64,000 bases of DNA, from contig NZ_WOFH01000002.1 of the NCBI RefSeq assembly GCF_009733595.1, forward strand, positions 744,001-808,000. The letters are read 5' to 3'. A program made the position numbers and the translations under genes. The stretch is from Actinomadura litoris (lineage in GTDB: Bacteria > Actinomycetota > Actinomycetes > Streptosporangiales > Streptosporangiaceae). Under the pieces are notes generated by a model, which saw only the letters and a list, made by a program, of their open reading frames with translations, had not been told where the DNA came from and did no database searches. Below are positions 1-8,409 of this stretch, in pieces (position 1 is the stretch's first letter; each line of letters opens with the position of its first letter).

Positions 1-383
1 CCGGGGCCGACGACCAGCTCGTCGGCGCTGCCGTGCCCGGGGACGGTCCGCGCGAACAGGATCCGGTGGCCGCGCCGCTCCAGGGTGAGGCGCAGGATCC
101 GGTTCATCCGCTCCTCGCCGCGCAACCCGCGGCGCCACACGTGGGACGCGTGGTAAATCCGCCAATGCACCAGTGTGTCGGCGCCCGCCACCAGCAGCGC
201 GACCGCGATTCCGAAAACGCCGTTGACCAGCGCCCCGCACAGTGCGAACGCCAGGCCCGCCAGAATTGCGCGGGTCCGCAACCGCCCCTTTCGGTCCCGC
301 TGCCAGAGCTCCTCGTAAACGGCCTGTGGCGAACCACCCGTGAACGCCGCCCTATCCCTGGTGTAGATCGAGCCGCCGAACAT
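1..383 (-). CDS. NERD-domain-like membrane protein, 3' end cut by window edge
   Basis: This gene runs off the left edge, so only the first 127 codons are visible. The ATG at 383 has a GGGAGG ribosome site just upstream. Residues about 34-66 form a hydrophobic segment, probably one or two membrane passes. After a basic stretch (about 75-95) comes a sequence of the type LERRGHRILFARTVPG followed by a Ser-Ala-Asp-Glu-Leu-Val-Val-Gly-Pro block, which is how nuclease-related NERD domains begin in actinobacterial membrane proteins. The catalytic part would lie beyond the edge. The NERD call is by pattern recognition of the first 40 residues of the domain only; the open reading frame itself is secure. 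Confidence 0.7.
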   Translation of the reverse strand, partial: MFGGSIYTRDRAAFTGGSPQAVYEELWQRDRKGRLRTRAILAGLAFALCGALVNGVFGIAVALLVAGADTLVHWRIYHASHVWRRGLRGEERMNRILRLTLERRGHRILFARTVPGHGSADELVVGP

Positions 384-743
384 CCGAACCTCCCGGCACC
401 CTGCTGCGACGCTCCCATTATGGGGATACCTAGGCCATTGTCGCCACACTTCCACCGGTGAGATAACTCAGGCTCCACGGCCACTTCGGGGGCGAAAACG
501 GGTGCTAACCTGGTCTTACGCGCCAACCGGCCCGGATGATTCTTGAGAATTTCTTTAGAACGTTCTAGAGAAATGGACGAAATGCTCGGTGCAACTATCA
601 CCGTAACCCGCACGGCCCCTTTCGCGGCAGTGGCATTTCTCACCTGGACGATCACCTCCCGGACACGGTAAGGGGCCGCGCCCGCACCACCGCCGTGCCT
701 TGCCGCCGTGCGCCCCGCCCCGCGCTCCCGCCACACTGGAGCG
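384..743. other. intergenic region without a convincing gene
   Basis: This 360-base gap separates the divergent NERD-type gene and hrpB. It is less GC-rich than its surroundings between about 535 and 640, as promoter regions often are, and holds a 26-bp near-perfect palindrome listed separately. Short reading frames on both strands lack a good ribosome site or a protein-like composition, so I annotate none. Confidence 0.6.
549..574. promoter_or_regulatory. 26-bp near-perfect palindrome
   Basis: The two 13-base arms (left ATTTCT-T-TAGAAC, right GTTCTA-G-AGAAAT) pair perfectly except for one position in each arm, with no spacer at the centre. It lies in the relatively AT-rich stretch between divergent genes, 165 bases upstream of the NERD-type gene and 170 upstream of hrpB. 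That placement and symmetry suggest a binding site for a dimeric regulator. No known consensus is recognised; it is not the actinobacterial LexA box, whose arms are separated by four bases. Confidence 0.55.
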
Positions 744-3275
744 ATGCAGCACACCCGCTCCTCGCGCCTGCCGGACGCGGAGGGCCTGCCCGTCCACCGC
801 GCCGTCCCGGCGCTGCGCGCGGCCCTCGCCGGGCACGGCGCCGCCGTCCTGGCCGCGCCGCCGGGCACCGGCAAGACCACCCTCGTCCCGCTCGCGCTGG
901 CCGGGCTCGCCCTCGCCGGCCCGGACGGCCCGGACGGCCCGCCCCGGGGCGGCAAGGTGGTCGTGGTGGAGCCGCGCCGGCTCGCCGCCCGCGCCGCCGC
1001 GCGCCGGATGGCGTGGCTGCTGGGGGAGCGCGTCGGCGGGCGGGTCGGCGTGGTCGTGCGGGGGGAGTCGCGTCCGGGCGCGCTGGTCGACGTGGTGACC
1101 ACCGGTGTCCTGCTGCGCCGCCTCCAGGACGACCCCGAGCTGGCCGGGACCGGCACGGTGATCCTGGACGAGTGCCACGAGCGCCACCTGGACGCCGACA
1201 CCGCACTGGCGTTCCTGCTGGACGTGCGCGCCGCGCTGCGTCCCGACCTGGCGCTGGTCGCCGCGTCCGCGACCGCCGACACCGCGCCCTGGTCGCGGCT
1301 GCTGGGCGGCGCGCCGGTCGTGGAGACCGAGGCCGCGCTGCACCCGGTCGCGACCGTCTGGGCGCCGCCGGAGCGCCCGCTCCCGCCGCCGCACGGGACG
1401 CGCGTCGACCCCGCGCTCCTCGCGCACGTCGCCGCCACCGTCCGCCGCGCGGTCGCCGGGCACGACGGCGACGTGCTGTGCTTCCTGCCGGGCGTGGGGG
1501 AGATCGCCCGGGTCGCCGGGCAGCTGTCCGACCTGCCCGCCGAGGTGCTCCAGATCCACGGGCAGGCGCCGGCCGCCGTCCAGGACGCGGTGCTCGCCCC
1601 CGCCGCCGGGCGCCGGGTCGTCCTCGCCACCTCCGTCGCCGAGTCGAGCCTGACCGTGCCGGGCGTGCGGGTCGTCGTCGACTCCGGGCTGGCGCGCGAG
1701 CCCCGCACCGACCACGCGCGCGGGCTCGGGTCGCTGACCACCGTCCGCGCGTCCCGCGCCACCGCCGACCAGCGCGCCGGACGCGCCGGACGCGAGGCCC
1801 CCGGCACCGTCTACCGCTGCTGGCCCGAGGCCGAGCACGACCGGCTGCCCGCCCGGCCGCGCCCCGAGATCGAGCTGGCCGACCTCACCGCGTTCGCGCT
1901 GCAGGCCGCCTGCTGGGGCGACCCGGACGCGAGCGGCCTGGCCCTCACCGACCCGCCGCCCGCCGCCGCGCTGGAGGCCGCCCGCGCCGTGCTGCGCGCG
2001 CTCGGCGCCGTCCGCGGCGGACGCGTCACCGGCCGGGGGCGCGCGCTCGCCCGCGTCGGCGTCCACCCCCGGCTGGCCCGCGCGCTGGTCGACGGCGCCC
2101 GCGAGGTCGGCGCCCGGCCCGCCGCCGAGATCGTCGCGCTGCTGTCGGAGCCGCCGCCCCGCGCGGACGGCGACGACCTCGCCGCGACCTGGCGGGTGCT
2201 GCGCCGCGCGTCCCGTCCGGCGGGGCCGCACGCCGCGCGCTGGCGGGACGAGGCGCGCCGCCTCCAGGCCGCCCTTCCCGGCGAGGAGAAGGCCCCGGCG
2301 GGGGAGTGGCGCGGCGACGACGCCGTGGCGGGCGTCGTGGTGGCGCTGGCGTTCCCCGAACGCGTGGCGCGCGCCCGCGACCGCGACGGCTACCTGATGG
2401 CGTCGGGGACCGGCGCGGTGCTCGCCGCCGGGTCGGCGCTCGCCGGGGCGCGGGCGGGATGGCTCGCCGTCGCCTCCGCCGACCGGCCCGCCGGGAGCGC
2501 GTCGGCGCGGGTGCGGCAGGCGGTGGTGATCGACGAGGAGGTGGCCCGGTTCGCCGCCGCGCCGCTGCTGGCGGCGGCCGACGAGGTCGCCTGGCGGGAC
2601 GGGGACGTCGCCGCCCGCCGCGTCGAGCGGCTCGGCGCGATCGAGCTGGACGCCCGGCCGCTGCGCGACCCCGACCCCGAGCGGGTGCGGGCCGCGCTGC
2701 TGGCCGGGCTGGGCGAGGCCGGGCTCGGGCTGCTGACCTGGACGCCCGCCGCCGTCGCGCTCCGCGAACGGCTGGCGTTCCTGCGGGGCGCGCTGGGCGA
2801 GCCGTGGCCCGACGTCGGCGACGCGGCGCTGCTGGAGCACCTGCGCGAGCGGCTCGGCGGCGCCCGGCGGCGCGCCGACCTGGCGCGGCTCGACGTGGCG
2901 GCGCTGCTGCGCGGCCTGCTGCCCTGGGACCTCGCCGCCCGCCTGGACGAGCTGGCCCCCGAGCGGGTGGAGGTGCCGTCCGGGTCCCGGATCCGGGTGG
3001 ACTACACGGGGGAGCGGCCGGTTCTGGCGGTGAAGCTCCAGGAGCTGTTCGGGTGGGACGCGGCGCCGCGCCTGGCGGGCGGCCGGGTGCCGCTCGTGGT
3101 GCACCTGCTGTCCCCGGCGGGCCGGCCCGCCGCCGTCACCGCCGACCTCGCCTCGTTCTGGCGCGAGGGGTACCGGGCGGTGCGGGCGGAGCTGCGCGGC
3201 CGCTACCCCCGCCACCCCTGGCCCGAGGACCCGGCGCGCGCCGTCCCGACCCGCCGCGCCAAGCGGCGCCGCTGA
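744..3275 (+). CDS. hrpB: ATP-dependent RNA helicase HrpB
   Basis: An 843-residue DEAH/RHA-type helicase of the HrpB family, which is normally 800-850 residues. Visible motifs in order: Walker A (APPGTGKTT, about residue 37), motif II as DECH within ILDECHERHLDAD, motif III SATAD, the LATSVAESSLTVPG block, and motif VI QRAGRAGREAPG. The C-terminal third carries the HrpB-specific region ending in a very basic tail. The ATG at 744 is preferred although its GGAG is close; a GTG at 708 would add 12 residues not typical of the family. The enzyme unwinds nucleic acid using ATP; its physiological role in actinomycetes is not well defined. It stands alone, with a convergent TetR gene 15 bases downstream. 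Confidence 0.95.
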   Translation: MQHTRSSRLPDAEGLPVHRAVPALRAALAGHGAAVLAAPPGTGKTTLVPLALAGLALAGPDGPDGPPRGGKVVVVEPRRLAARAAARRMAWLLGERVGGRVGVVVRGESRPGALVDVVTTGVLLRRLQDDPELAGTGTVILDECHERHLDADTALAFLLDVRAALRPDLALVAASATADTAPWSRLLGGAPVVETEAALHPVATVWAPPERPLPPPHGTRVDPALLAHVAATVRRAVAGHDGDVLCFLPGVGEIARVAGQLSDLPAEVLQIHGQAPAAVQDAVLAPAAGRRVVLATSVAESSLTVPGVRVVVDSGLAREPRTDHARGLGSLTTVRASRATADQRAGRAGREAPGTVYRCWPEAEHDRLPARPRPEIELADLTAFALQAACWGDPDASGLALTDPPPAAALEAARAVLRALGAVRGGRVTGRGRALARVGVHPRLARALVDGAREVGARPAAEIVALLSEPPPRADGDDLAATWRVLRRASRPAGPHAARWRDEARRLQAALPGEEKAPAGEWRGDDAVAGVVVALAFPERVARARDRDGYLMASGTGAVLAAGSALAGARAGWLAVASADRPAGSASARVRQAVVIDEEVARFAAAPLLAAADEVAWRDGDVAARRVERLGAIELDARPLRDPDPERVRAALLAGLGEAGLGLLTWTPAAVALRERLAFLRGALGEPWPDVGDAALLEHLRERLGGARRRADLARLDVAALLRGLLPWDLAARLDELAPERVEVPSGSRIRVDYTGERPVLAVKLQELFGWDAAPRLAGGRVPLVVHLLSPAGRPAAVTADLASFWREGYRAVRAELRGRYPRHPWPEDPARAVPTRRAKRRR

Positions 3276-3290
3276 CGCGCGGGGCGGGCG

Positions 3291-4052
3291 TCAGCGGGAG
3301 GAGCGGGAGGAGATGAGGACCTCGATGCCGTCCAGGATGCGGGTGAGGCCGAACTCGAACGCGCGGCGCGGCGCGAGGACCGCGCCGTACTCCTGCCCGG
3401 CGGCGGTGCCGACGCGGTCGCCGAGCGGGTAGTCGGCCGGGTCCAGCAGCTCCTCCAGCACCGGCGCGGCCGCCTTCCACCACTCCAGGTCGCTGATCCC
3501 GCTGCGCCGCTCGGCCTCGGCGGCGTTGACCGAGACGCGCGCGGCGCTCTCGGCGAACCCGGTGACCAGCGCGACGACCGAGTCCATCTCCAGGTCGGTC
3601 AGGCCCACGCCGTCCACGGCCGCCAGCTCGTACTCGTACTTGGCGACCATGCCCGGGCCGAGCGGCGGGCGCGCCACGGCGATCTGGAGCATCCACGGGT
3701 GCCGGTGGAACAGCGCCCAGTTGTCGCGGGCGATGTGCTCCAGCCGGTCGCGCCAGCCGCCGCCCTCCGGCGGCGTCAGCTCCCCGACGACGCGGTCGAG
3801 CATCACATCGACCAGCTCGGCCTTGCCCGGCACGTAGGTGTAGATCGACATGGTGGCCACGCCCAGGTCCTCGGCGATCCGGCGCATCGACAGCGCCTCC
3901 AGCCCGTCGGCGTCGGCCGCCGCGATCGCCGCCCGCACGATCGCCTCGACGGTGAGCCGGGGCTTCGGGCCGCGCCGGGGCCTGCCCTGGACGCCCCACA
4001 GCAGCTCCAGGCTGCGCTTGGGGTCGCCGGCCCCGCTGTACTCGGTCGTCAC
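3291..4052 (-). CDS. TetR-family transcriptional repressor of the adjacent drug exporter
   Basis: A roughly 253-residue TetR-type regulator. The helix-turn-helix is in the N-terminal third (segment around ALSMRRIAEDLGVATMSIYTYV), preceded by a basic linker, and the rest matches the tetracycline-repressor-like C-terminal ligand domain. The ATG at 4061 abuts GGGAGG without spacing, so the GTG at 4052, nine bases from that site, is the better start; the longer form would add three residues. The gene is divergent from a DrrAB-type exporter, and two similar palindromic sites lie in the 85-base gap, which supports local repression relieved by a transported compound. The ligand is unknown. Confidence 0.9.
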   Translation of the reverse strand: MTTEYSGAGDPKRSLELLWGVQGRPRRGPKPRLTVEAIVRAAIAAADADGLEALSMRRIAEDLGVATMSIYTYVPGKAELVDVMLDRVVGELTPPEGGGWRDRLEHIARDNWALFHRHPWMLQIAVARPPLGPGMVAKYEYELAAVDGVGLTDLEMDSVVALVTGFAESAARVSVNAAEAERRSGISDLEWWKAAAPVLEELLDPADYPLGDRVGTAAGQEYGAVLAPRRAFEFGLTRILDGIEVLISSRSSR

Positions 4053-4080
4053 GTTCGCCATCCTCCCAGGGATGAAACTC

Positions 4081-4131
4081 TGTACTGCGTACGTTATAGT
4101 CGTCGGAATGGTAAATCCGTATAGCGTACGG
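4081..4131. promoter_or_regulatory. twin operator-like repeats between tetR-type gene and exporter
   Basis: Two related sequences sit 35 bases apart: TGTACTGCGTACG at 4081-4093 and CCGTATAGCGTACGG at 4117-4131. They share GTA(C/T)(T/A)GCGTACG, and the second is an imperfect inverted repeat (CCGTA, five bases, TACGG). A -10-like TATAGT lies at 4095-4100, between them. The layout fits a TetR dimer blocking the exporter promoter and its own promoter. Binding by the neighbouring regulator is inference. Confidence 0.6.
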
Positions 4132-4146
4132 AGTTATGGGAGACTG

Positions 4147-5118
4147 ATGACTGCACCACAGTTCGCGGTCGTCGCCGAGGGGCTGCGCAAGCGCTACGGC
4201 GGCACCGAGGCCCTCGCCGGGCTCGACCTCGCGGTCCCCGCCGGGACCGTGCACGGGCTGCTCGGCCCGAACGGCGCGGGCAAGACCACCGCCGTCCGCG
4301 TCCTGACCACGCTCACCCGGCCCGACGGCGGCACCGCCACCGTCGCCGGGCACGACGTCGTGCGCGGCGCCGCGCGCGTCCGCACCCGCGTCGGGCTCGT
4401 CGGCCAGCACGCCGCCGTCGACGAGGTGCTCAGCGGGCGCCAGAACCTCGTCATGTTCGGCCGCCTCTACCATCTCGGCTCCCGCACCGCCCGGCGCCGG
4501 GCCGACGAGCTGCTGGAGCGGTTCCGGCTGACCGAGGCCGCCGGGCGCCCCGCCGGGCAGTACTCCGGCGGGATGCGGCGGCGGCTCGACCTGGCCGCCT
4601 CGATGATCCTGGCGCCGCCCGTCCTGTTCCTGGACGAGCCCACCACCGGCCTGGACCCGCGCTCGCGCACCGAGGTGTGGGACGAGGTCCGCGCCCTGGT
4701 GGAGGGCGGCACGACCGTCCTGCTCACCACCCAGTACCTGGAGGAGGCCGACCGGCTCGCCGACGGGATCTCGGTGATCGACCACGGCCGCGTCATCGCC
4801 GAGGGCGCCCCCGACCGGCTCAAGGCCCGGCTCGGCGGCGACCGCGTCGAGGTCGTCCTGGACGACCCGTCCGCGCTGGCCGACGCCGCCGCGATCCTCG
4901 CCCGCGCCGTCGGCGCCGAGGCCGAGGTCGACGCCGCCGCGCTGCGGGTCGGCGCGCCCGCCGCGGGCCGCGCCGCCGCGCTGACCGAGGCCGTCCGCGC
5001 CCTGGACGCCGCGGGCGTGCGCGTCGCCGACATCGGGCTGCGCCGCCCCACGCTGGACGAGGTGTTCCTGCACCTCACCGGCGACACCGCCCAGGACAGG
5101 AAGGAGGTCCCCGCGTGA
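4147..5118 (+). CDS. DrrA-type drug-efflux ABC transporter, ATP-binding subunit
   Basis: A 323-residue ATPase of the daunorubicin-resistance (DrrA) family. It shows Walker A (GPNGAGKTT), Q-loop region, signature YSGGMRRRLDLA, Walker B VLFLDEPTTGLDP and the H-loop region following TTQYLEEADRLAD. The C-terminal 90 residues are the accessory domain usual for DrrA proteins. The ATG at 4147 follows GGGAGA at good spacing. It powers export through the membrane subunit encoded directly downstream, with which it shares a stop/start overlap. The real substrate cannot be read from the sequence. Regulation is probably by the divergent TetR protein. Confidence 0.93.
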   Translation: MTAPQFAVVAEGLRKRYGGTEALAGLDLAVPAGTVHGLLGPNGAGKTTAVRVLTTLTRPDGGTATVAGHDVVRGAARVRTRVGLVGQHAAVDEVLSGRQNLVMFGRLYHLGSRTARRRADELLERFRLTEAAGRPAGQYSGGMRRRLDLAASMILAPPVLFLDEPTTGLDPRSRTEVWDEVRALVEGGTTVLLTTQYLEEADRLADGISVIDHGRVIAEGAPDRLKARLGGDRVEVVLDDPSALADAAAILARAVGAEAEVDAAALRVGAPAAGRAAALTEAVRALDAAGVRVADIGLRRPTLDEVFLHLTGDTAQDRKEVPA

Positions 5119-5933
5119 TGACGCTTCCGGAGACCCCCGTGGGACGGCTGCGTTGGGCCGTCGCCGACACCCGCACGCTGACCGGCCGGGCGCTGGCGCA
5201 CTGGGCGCGCCGCCCCGGCGAGGTCGCCGTCGGGCTGCTGTTCCCGGTGATGGTCGTGCTCATGATGGGCTACCTGTTCGGCGGCCAGATGGACGTCCCG
5301 GGCGGGGGCGGCGGCTACCGCGAGTTCATCATGCCCGGCATGTTCGCGATGACGATGCTGTTCGGCATCGAGACCACGTTCGCCGCCGTCGCCGGGGACG
5401 CCGCCAAGGGCGTGACCGACCGGTTCCGCGCGATGCCGACCTCCCCGCCCGCCATCATCGCCGGACGCGGCGCCGCCGACCTGCTGCACTCGGTCGCCGC
5501 GCTCGCGGTCATGGCGGTCTGCGGGCTGCTGGTCGGGTGGCGCGCGCACGAGGGCGCCGCGAGGGCGCTGGCCGGGCTCGGGCTGCTGCTCCTGCTGCGG
5601 TTCGCGCTGATCTGGATGGGCGTCTACCTCGGCCTGGTCGCCAAGGGGCCCGAGTCGGTCGCCGCCGTCCAGACCCTGGTGTGGCCGATCGGGTTCCTGT
5701 CCAGCGCGCTCGTCGTGCCCGACACGATGCCCGGCTGGCTCGGCGCCATCGCCGAGTGGAACCCGATGTCGGCGACCGTCACGGCGTGCCGCGAGCTGTT
5801 CGGCGACCCGGGCCCGACCGGCGGGTCGTGGGCGGCGCAGCACAGCGTGCTGCTCGCGGTGCTGTGGCCGCTGGTGATCACGGCGGTGTTCTTCCCGCTC
5901 GCCGCTCGCCGCTACCGGGTGATGGGCCGCTAG
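5118..5933 (+). CDS. DrrB-type ABC transporter permease
   Basis: A 271-residue ABC-2 type membrane protein with about six hydrophobic segments (for example around residues 37-55, 76-95, 115-140, 150-175, 182-200 and 240-260). The ATG at 5118 overlaps the upstream TGA by one base; a GTG three bases earlier is better spaced from AAGGAGG and may be the real start. Families of this kind pair with DrrA ATPases to expel hydrophobic drugs or lipids. The gene closes the two-gene operon and ends five bases from a convergent gene. Confidence 0.92.
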   Translation: MTLPETPVGRLRWAVADTRTLTGRALAHWARRPGEVAVGLLFPVMVVLMMGYLFGGQMDVPGGGGGYREFIMPGMFAMTMLFGIETTFAAVAGDAAKGVTDRFRAMPTSPPAIIAGRGAADLLHSVAALAVMAVCGLLVGWRAHEGAARALAGLGLLLLLRFALIWMGVYLGLVAKGPESVAAVQTLVWPIGFLSSALVVPDTMPGWLGAIAEWNPMSATVTACRELFGDPGPTGGSWAAQHSVLLAVLWPLVITAVFFPLAARRYRVMGR

Positions 5934-5938
5934 AGGGG

Positions 5939-6673
5939 TCAGGCCCGTTCCGGGGGGTGTGGGGGGTCGTCCCCGCACAAGAGGCCGGCGCGGTGGCGGG
6001 CCAGGGCCAGGGCCGGGTAGCACGTCTCGGGCGGGGGCTCCGCGCCGTGGAGGGCGGCGCGGAGCCTGGCCCCGGCCGCCGCCGCGCCACAGGGCTGGAC
6101 GACGCACAGCTCGGCCTGCATCGCGGTGCGCGCCGCCGCCATCAGCGCCGCCACGTCCCCGACGGCCACGGCCTCGGTGAGCGCGCCGCCGTAGGCCAGC
6201 CGGACGGCGATCGCGTGCATCCCGGCGGTGCCCGCGCCCTCGTAGCGGAACTCGCAGACCAGGCGGTCGCCGTCCAGCGGGCCCTCCTGGATCAGCCACG
6301 CCTGGCCGGGGACGACCCGTCCGAGCGCGCCCTCCCAGGGCGCGGCCGGAGCGGGGGAGGCGTCCGCCGCGCCGCCCGCCGCCGCGCGCCCCTCCGGGGG
6401 GCCGATCGCGGCGAGCACGCGCAGGAACGCCCGCGCGCCCGGCGTCCCCGCCGCGCGCAGGCAGACGATCAGGTCGGCGAGCGCGGCGCGGGCGGCCCGC
6501 GCGTCCGGGGCCGCCCCCTCCAGGCTCCCGAGCCGCTGCGACGCCCACACCTCCGCGTGCAGGGCGGACGGCAGCGACGGCAGCGCGTCCGCCTCCCGGA
6601 CGTAGGCGTCGTAGACCTCGCGGAGGCCGGGCAGCATCAGCCGGGGGCCGGGCGAGGATCGGGTCGCGCTCAT
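5939..6673 (-). CDS. conserved hypothetical protein
   Basis: A 244-residue alanine-rich soluble protein. I do not recognise a family. The N-terminal half is helical and leucine/alanine rich; a Pro/Ala-rich linker near residues 95-110 leads to a second part with a strand-rich core (GRVVPGQAWLIQEGPLDGD and onward) and a single Cys-rich spot (ELCVVQPCG). No signal peptide or membrane segment is seen. It is transcribed toward the drug exporter and lies upstream of nothing obvious; the ECF sigma/anti-sigma pair ends 83 bases before its start on the same strand, so read-through co-transcription is possible. Confidence 0.75.
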   Translation of the reverse strand: MSATRSSPGPRLMLPGLREVYDAYVREADALPSLPSALHAEVWASQRLGSLEGAAPDARAARAALADLIVCLRAAGTPGARAFLRVLAAIGPPEGRAAAGGAADASPAPAAPWEGALGRVVPGQAWLIQEGPLDGDRLVCEFRYEGAGTAGMHAIAVRLAYGGALTEAVAVGDVAALMAAARTAMQAELCVVQPCGAAAAGARLRAALHGAEPPPETCYPALALARHRAGLLCGDDPPHPPERA

Positions 6674-6756
6674 CCGTCCAGGCTAGGGGGTGGGACGCGG
6701 CGCGCCGCCGGTCCGGTGCGGCCGGGGGCGGCGGCGCGCCGCGAGCACCGCGCCCC

Positions 6757-7452
6757 TCACGCCGGGACGGTCAGGATCGTGCGCCCGCCCGTCGCGCGGA
6801 CCTCGTACCGCGCGATGTCGGCGGGCCGCAGCGCGGTACCGCCCTGCACGGTCAGCATCGGCGCCGCCGACCCGGGCAGGCCGTACCCTCCCGCCGGGAC
6901 CGACCAGCCCGCCACCGTCCGGGCCCGGCCCGCGCGGTCCACGGCGACCAGCTCGCACTCCAGCGGCCCCCGGACGCGGGTCAGCCGCAGCCCGACCCGG
7001 CTGCCCCAGGGCACCGGCAGCGCCGTCACCGTCCCCGACGCGCCGGTCCGGGCGTCGGCGGCGGTCAGGCGCGGCCCGTCCGGGAACGGGGCCTCGGGGC
7101 GCGCGGACGTCCCGCGGTCGGCGCCGGCCGTGAACCCGGCCCCGGCCGCGCCGCCCAGCAGCACGATCCCGGCGGCCAGCCCGGTCGCCGCCCGCGCCGC
7201 GCGGCGCCGCCGCCCCCGCCGGGCCCGCCGGCGCAGCGCGTCGGCGAGCTTCACCGGCTCGGGCGGCGCCGCCGGAGGCCGCGCGTCCGGGGTGATGCCC
7301 TCCAGCGTCACGGCGATCCCGCGCAGCGCGCCGAGCTCCCGTCCGCATCCCTGACAGGACCGCAGATGCCCCTCGAACGCCCGCCGGTCCGGCTCCTCCA
7401 GCAGGCCGAGGGCGTAGGCGCCGACGTCGATGTGCGGCGGTTCCGCGATCAC
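6757..7452 (-). CDS. anti-sigma factor (zinc-binding, membrane-anchored)
   Basis: A 231-residue partner of the ECF sigma factor encoded immediately upstream. The N-terminal 60 residues form an anti-sigma zinc-finger-like domain with the HLRSCQGC motif (His-x3-Cys-x2-Cys) characteristic of ZAS proteins. A single hydrophobic segment (AAGIVLLGGAAGAGFTAG, about residues 94-112) follows a basic stretch and would place the last 120 residues outside the membrane. Its GTG start overlaps the sigma-factor stop (GTGA), implying translational coupling and balanced production. It should hold the sigma factor inactive until an envelope signal arrives; the signal is unknown. Confidence 0.88.
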   Translation of the reverse strand: MIAEPPHIDVGAYALGLLEEPDRRAFEGHLRSCQGCGRELGALRGIAVTLEGITPDARPPAAPPEPVKLADALRRRARRGRRRRAARAATGLAAGIVLLGGAAGAGFTAGADRGTSARPEAPFPDGPRLTAADARTGASGTVTALPVPWGSRVGLRLTRVRGPLECELVAVDRAGRARTVAGWSVPAGGYGLPGSAAPMLTVQGGTALRPADIARYEVRATGGRTILTVPA

Positions 7453-8048
7453 GGCGTCACCCCCCTCTCCTCCAGCGCGACGCGCAGCGCCCGGAGCGCG
7501 TAGTAGACGCGCGACTTCACCGTGCCCACGGGGATGCCGAGCCGCCGCGCGGCCTCGTTGACCGAGCGGTCCCGGAAGAAGGTCTCCTCAAGGATCTCCC
7601 GGTGCGCGGGCGACAGCGCCAGCAGGGCCTCGGAGACGACGACCGAGCGCAGCAGGTCCTCCAACCCGTCGGGGACGCGCAGGTTCTCCAGCGGGCCCTC
7701 GCCCGCCTCCTGCGGCCGGGCGTTGCGGCGCCGCTGGTCGTCGATGACGATCCGGCGCGCCACCGTCGCGAGCCAGGGCAGCAGCGACGCCGCCCGCTCG
7801 TCGAGCTGGTGGGCGCTGCGCCAGGCGCGGATCATCGTCTCCTGCACCACGTCCTCGGCCCAGTGCCGGTCGCCGCCGGTGAGCCGCAGCACGAACGACA
7901 GCAGCGGCCGCCCGTACACGCGGTACAGCTCGGTGACGAGGACCTGGTCGTCCACGTCCGCCGGCGGCCGCCCGCGGAACCAGCTCCACCGGTCGGGCGG
8001 CTGGTCGCGGGGCGGCGCCGTCGTCGCGGCCGGTGATCGGTGGGCCAT
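7449..8048 (-). CDS. ECF RNA polymerase sigma factor
   Basis: A 199-residue sigma-70 family factor of the extracytoplasmic-function group. Region 2 contains the segment HWAEDVVQETMIRAWRSA, and region 4 ends with EAARRLGIPVGTVKSRVYYA, a typical helix-turn-helix. The ATG at 8048 is chosen because GGAGA lies six bases upstream; an in-frame extension of 44 residues is proline/arginine-rich and unlike the family. It forms an operon with the anti-sigma gene, whose start it overlaps. Autoregulation from the long upstream region is likely but I could not identify a firm promoter consensus. Confidence 0.92.
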   Translation of the reverse strand: MAHRSPAATTAPPRDQPPDRWSWFRGRPPADVDDQVLVTELYRVYGRPLLSFVLRLTGGDRHWAEDVVQETMIRAWRSAHQLDERAASLLPWLATVARRIVIDDQRRRNARPQEAGEGPLENLRVPDGLEDLLRSVVVSEALLALSPAHREILEETFFRDRSVNEAARRLGIPVGTVKSRVYYALRALRVALEERGVTP

Positions 8049-8409
8049 CGGGGTCTCCGGCGGGGGTGCGGGGACGGGGACCGTGAGTCTGATGTCACGT
8101 CGGGGGGCAGTACGGCGGGCCCCCGGCAGAGGGTTCAATGGGCGCCCGAGAGCCGGTCGGCGAGCCCTGGACCGGGACAATCCAGAAGGGGCCTTATTAG
8201 TTCGCCACTAGTTCCTTACCTGTGGCACCGTGAGCGCGGCGGACGCGTCCAAGAGACCTCACCACCTGGCACAGGGAACGGAGGCGGCACCCTCCCCGGG
8301 CACCGACCGACGGCGGTCCTCCAACCGGCACACTCACTCCATGCACTGGAGCGAATGCGGGGCAACCGGCCCCGACTTGCTCGGAGGACTACCGAGGGGC
8401 GGATCGGGA
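8049..8409. other. divergent regulatory region with direct repeat
   Basis: This 361-base region separates the ECF sigma operon and the cyclase-fold gene. At 8198-8214 the hexamer TAGTTC occurs twice with an 11-base period (8198-8203 and 8209-8214), read on the minus strand as GAACTA-GTGGC-GAACTA and preceded there by GGAACT-like bases. The spacing of one helical turn suits a protein-binding site and the GGAAC part is ECF -35-like. No gene is supported, although the cyclase-fold gene could start as early as 8230. Confidence 0.5.

Noticed and set aside
583..672. Possible short peptide (29 codons) starting at ATG 583
   Set aside because: No ribosome site and no conserved character; it lies in the putative promoter zone of hrpB.
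104..3215. Long minus-strand frames opposite hrpB
   Set aside because: They run antisense to all helicase motifs and show low-complexity Arg/Pro/Ala sequence with no ribosome site.
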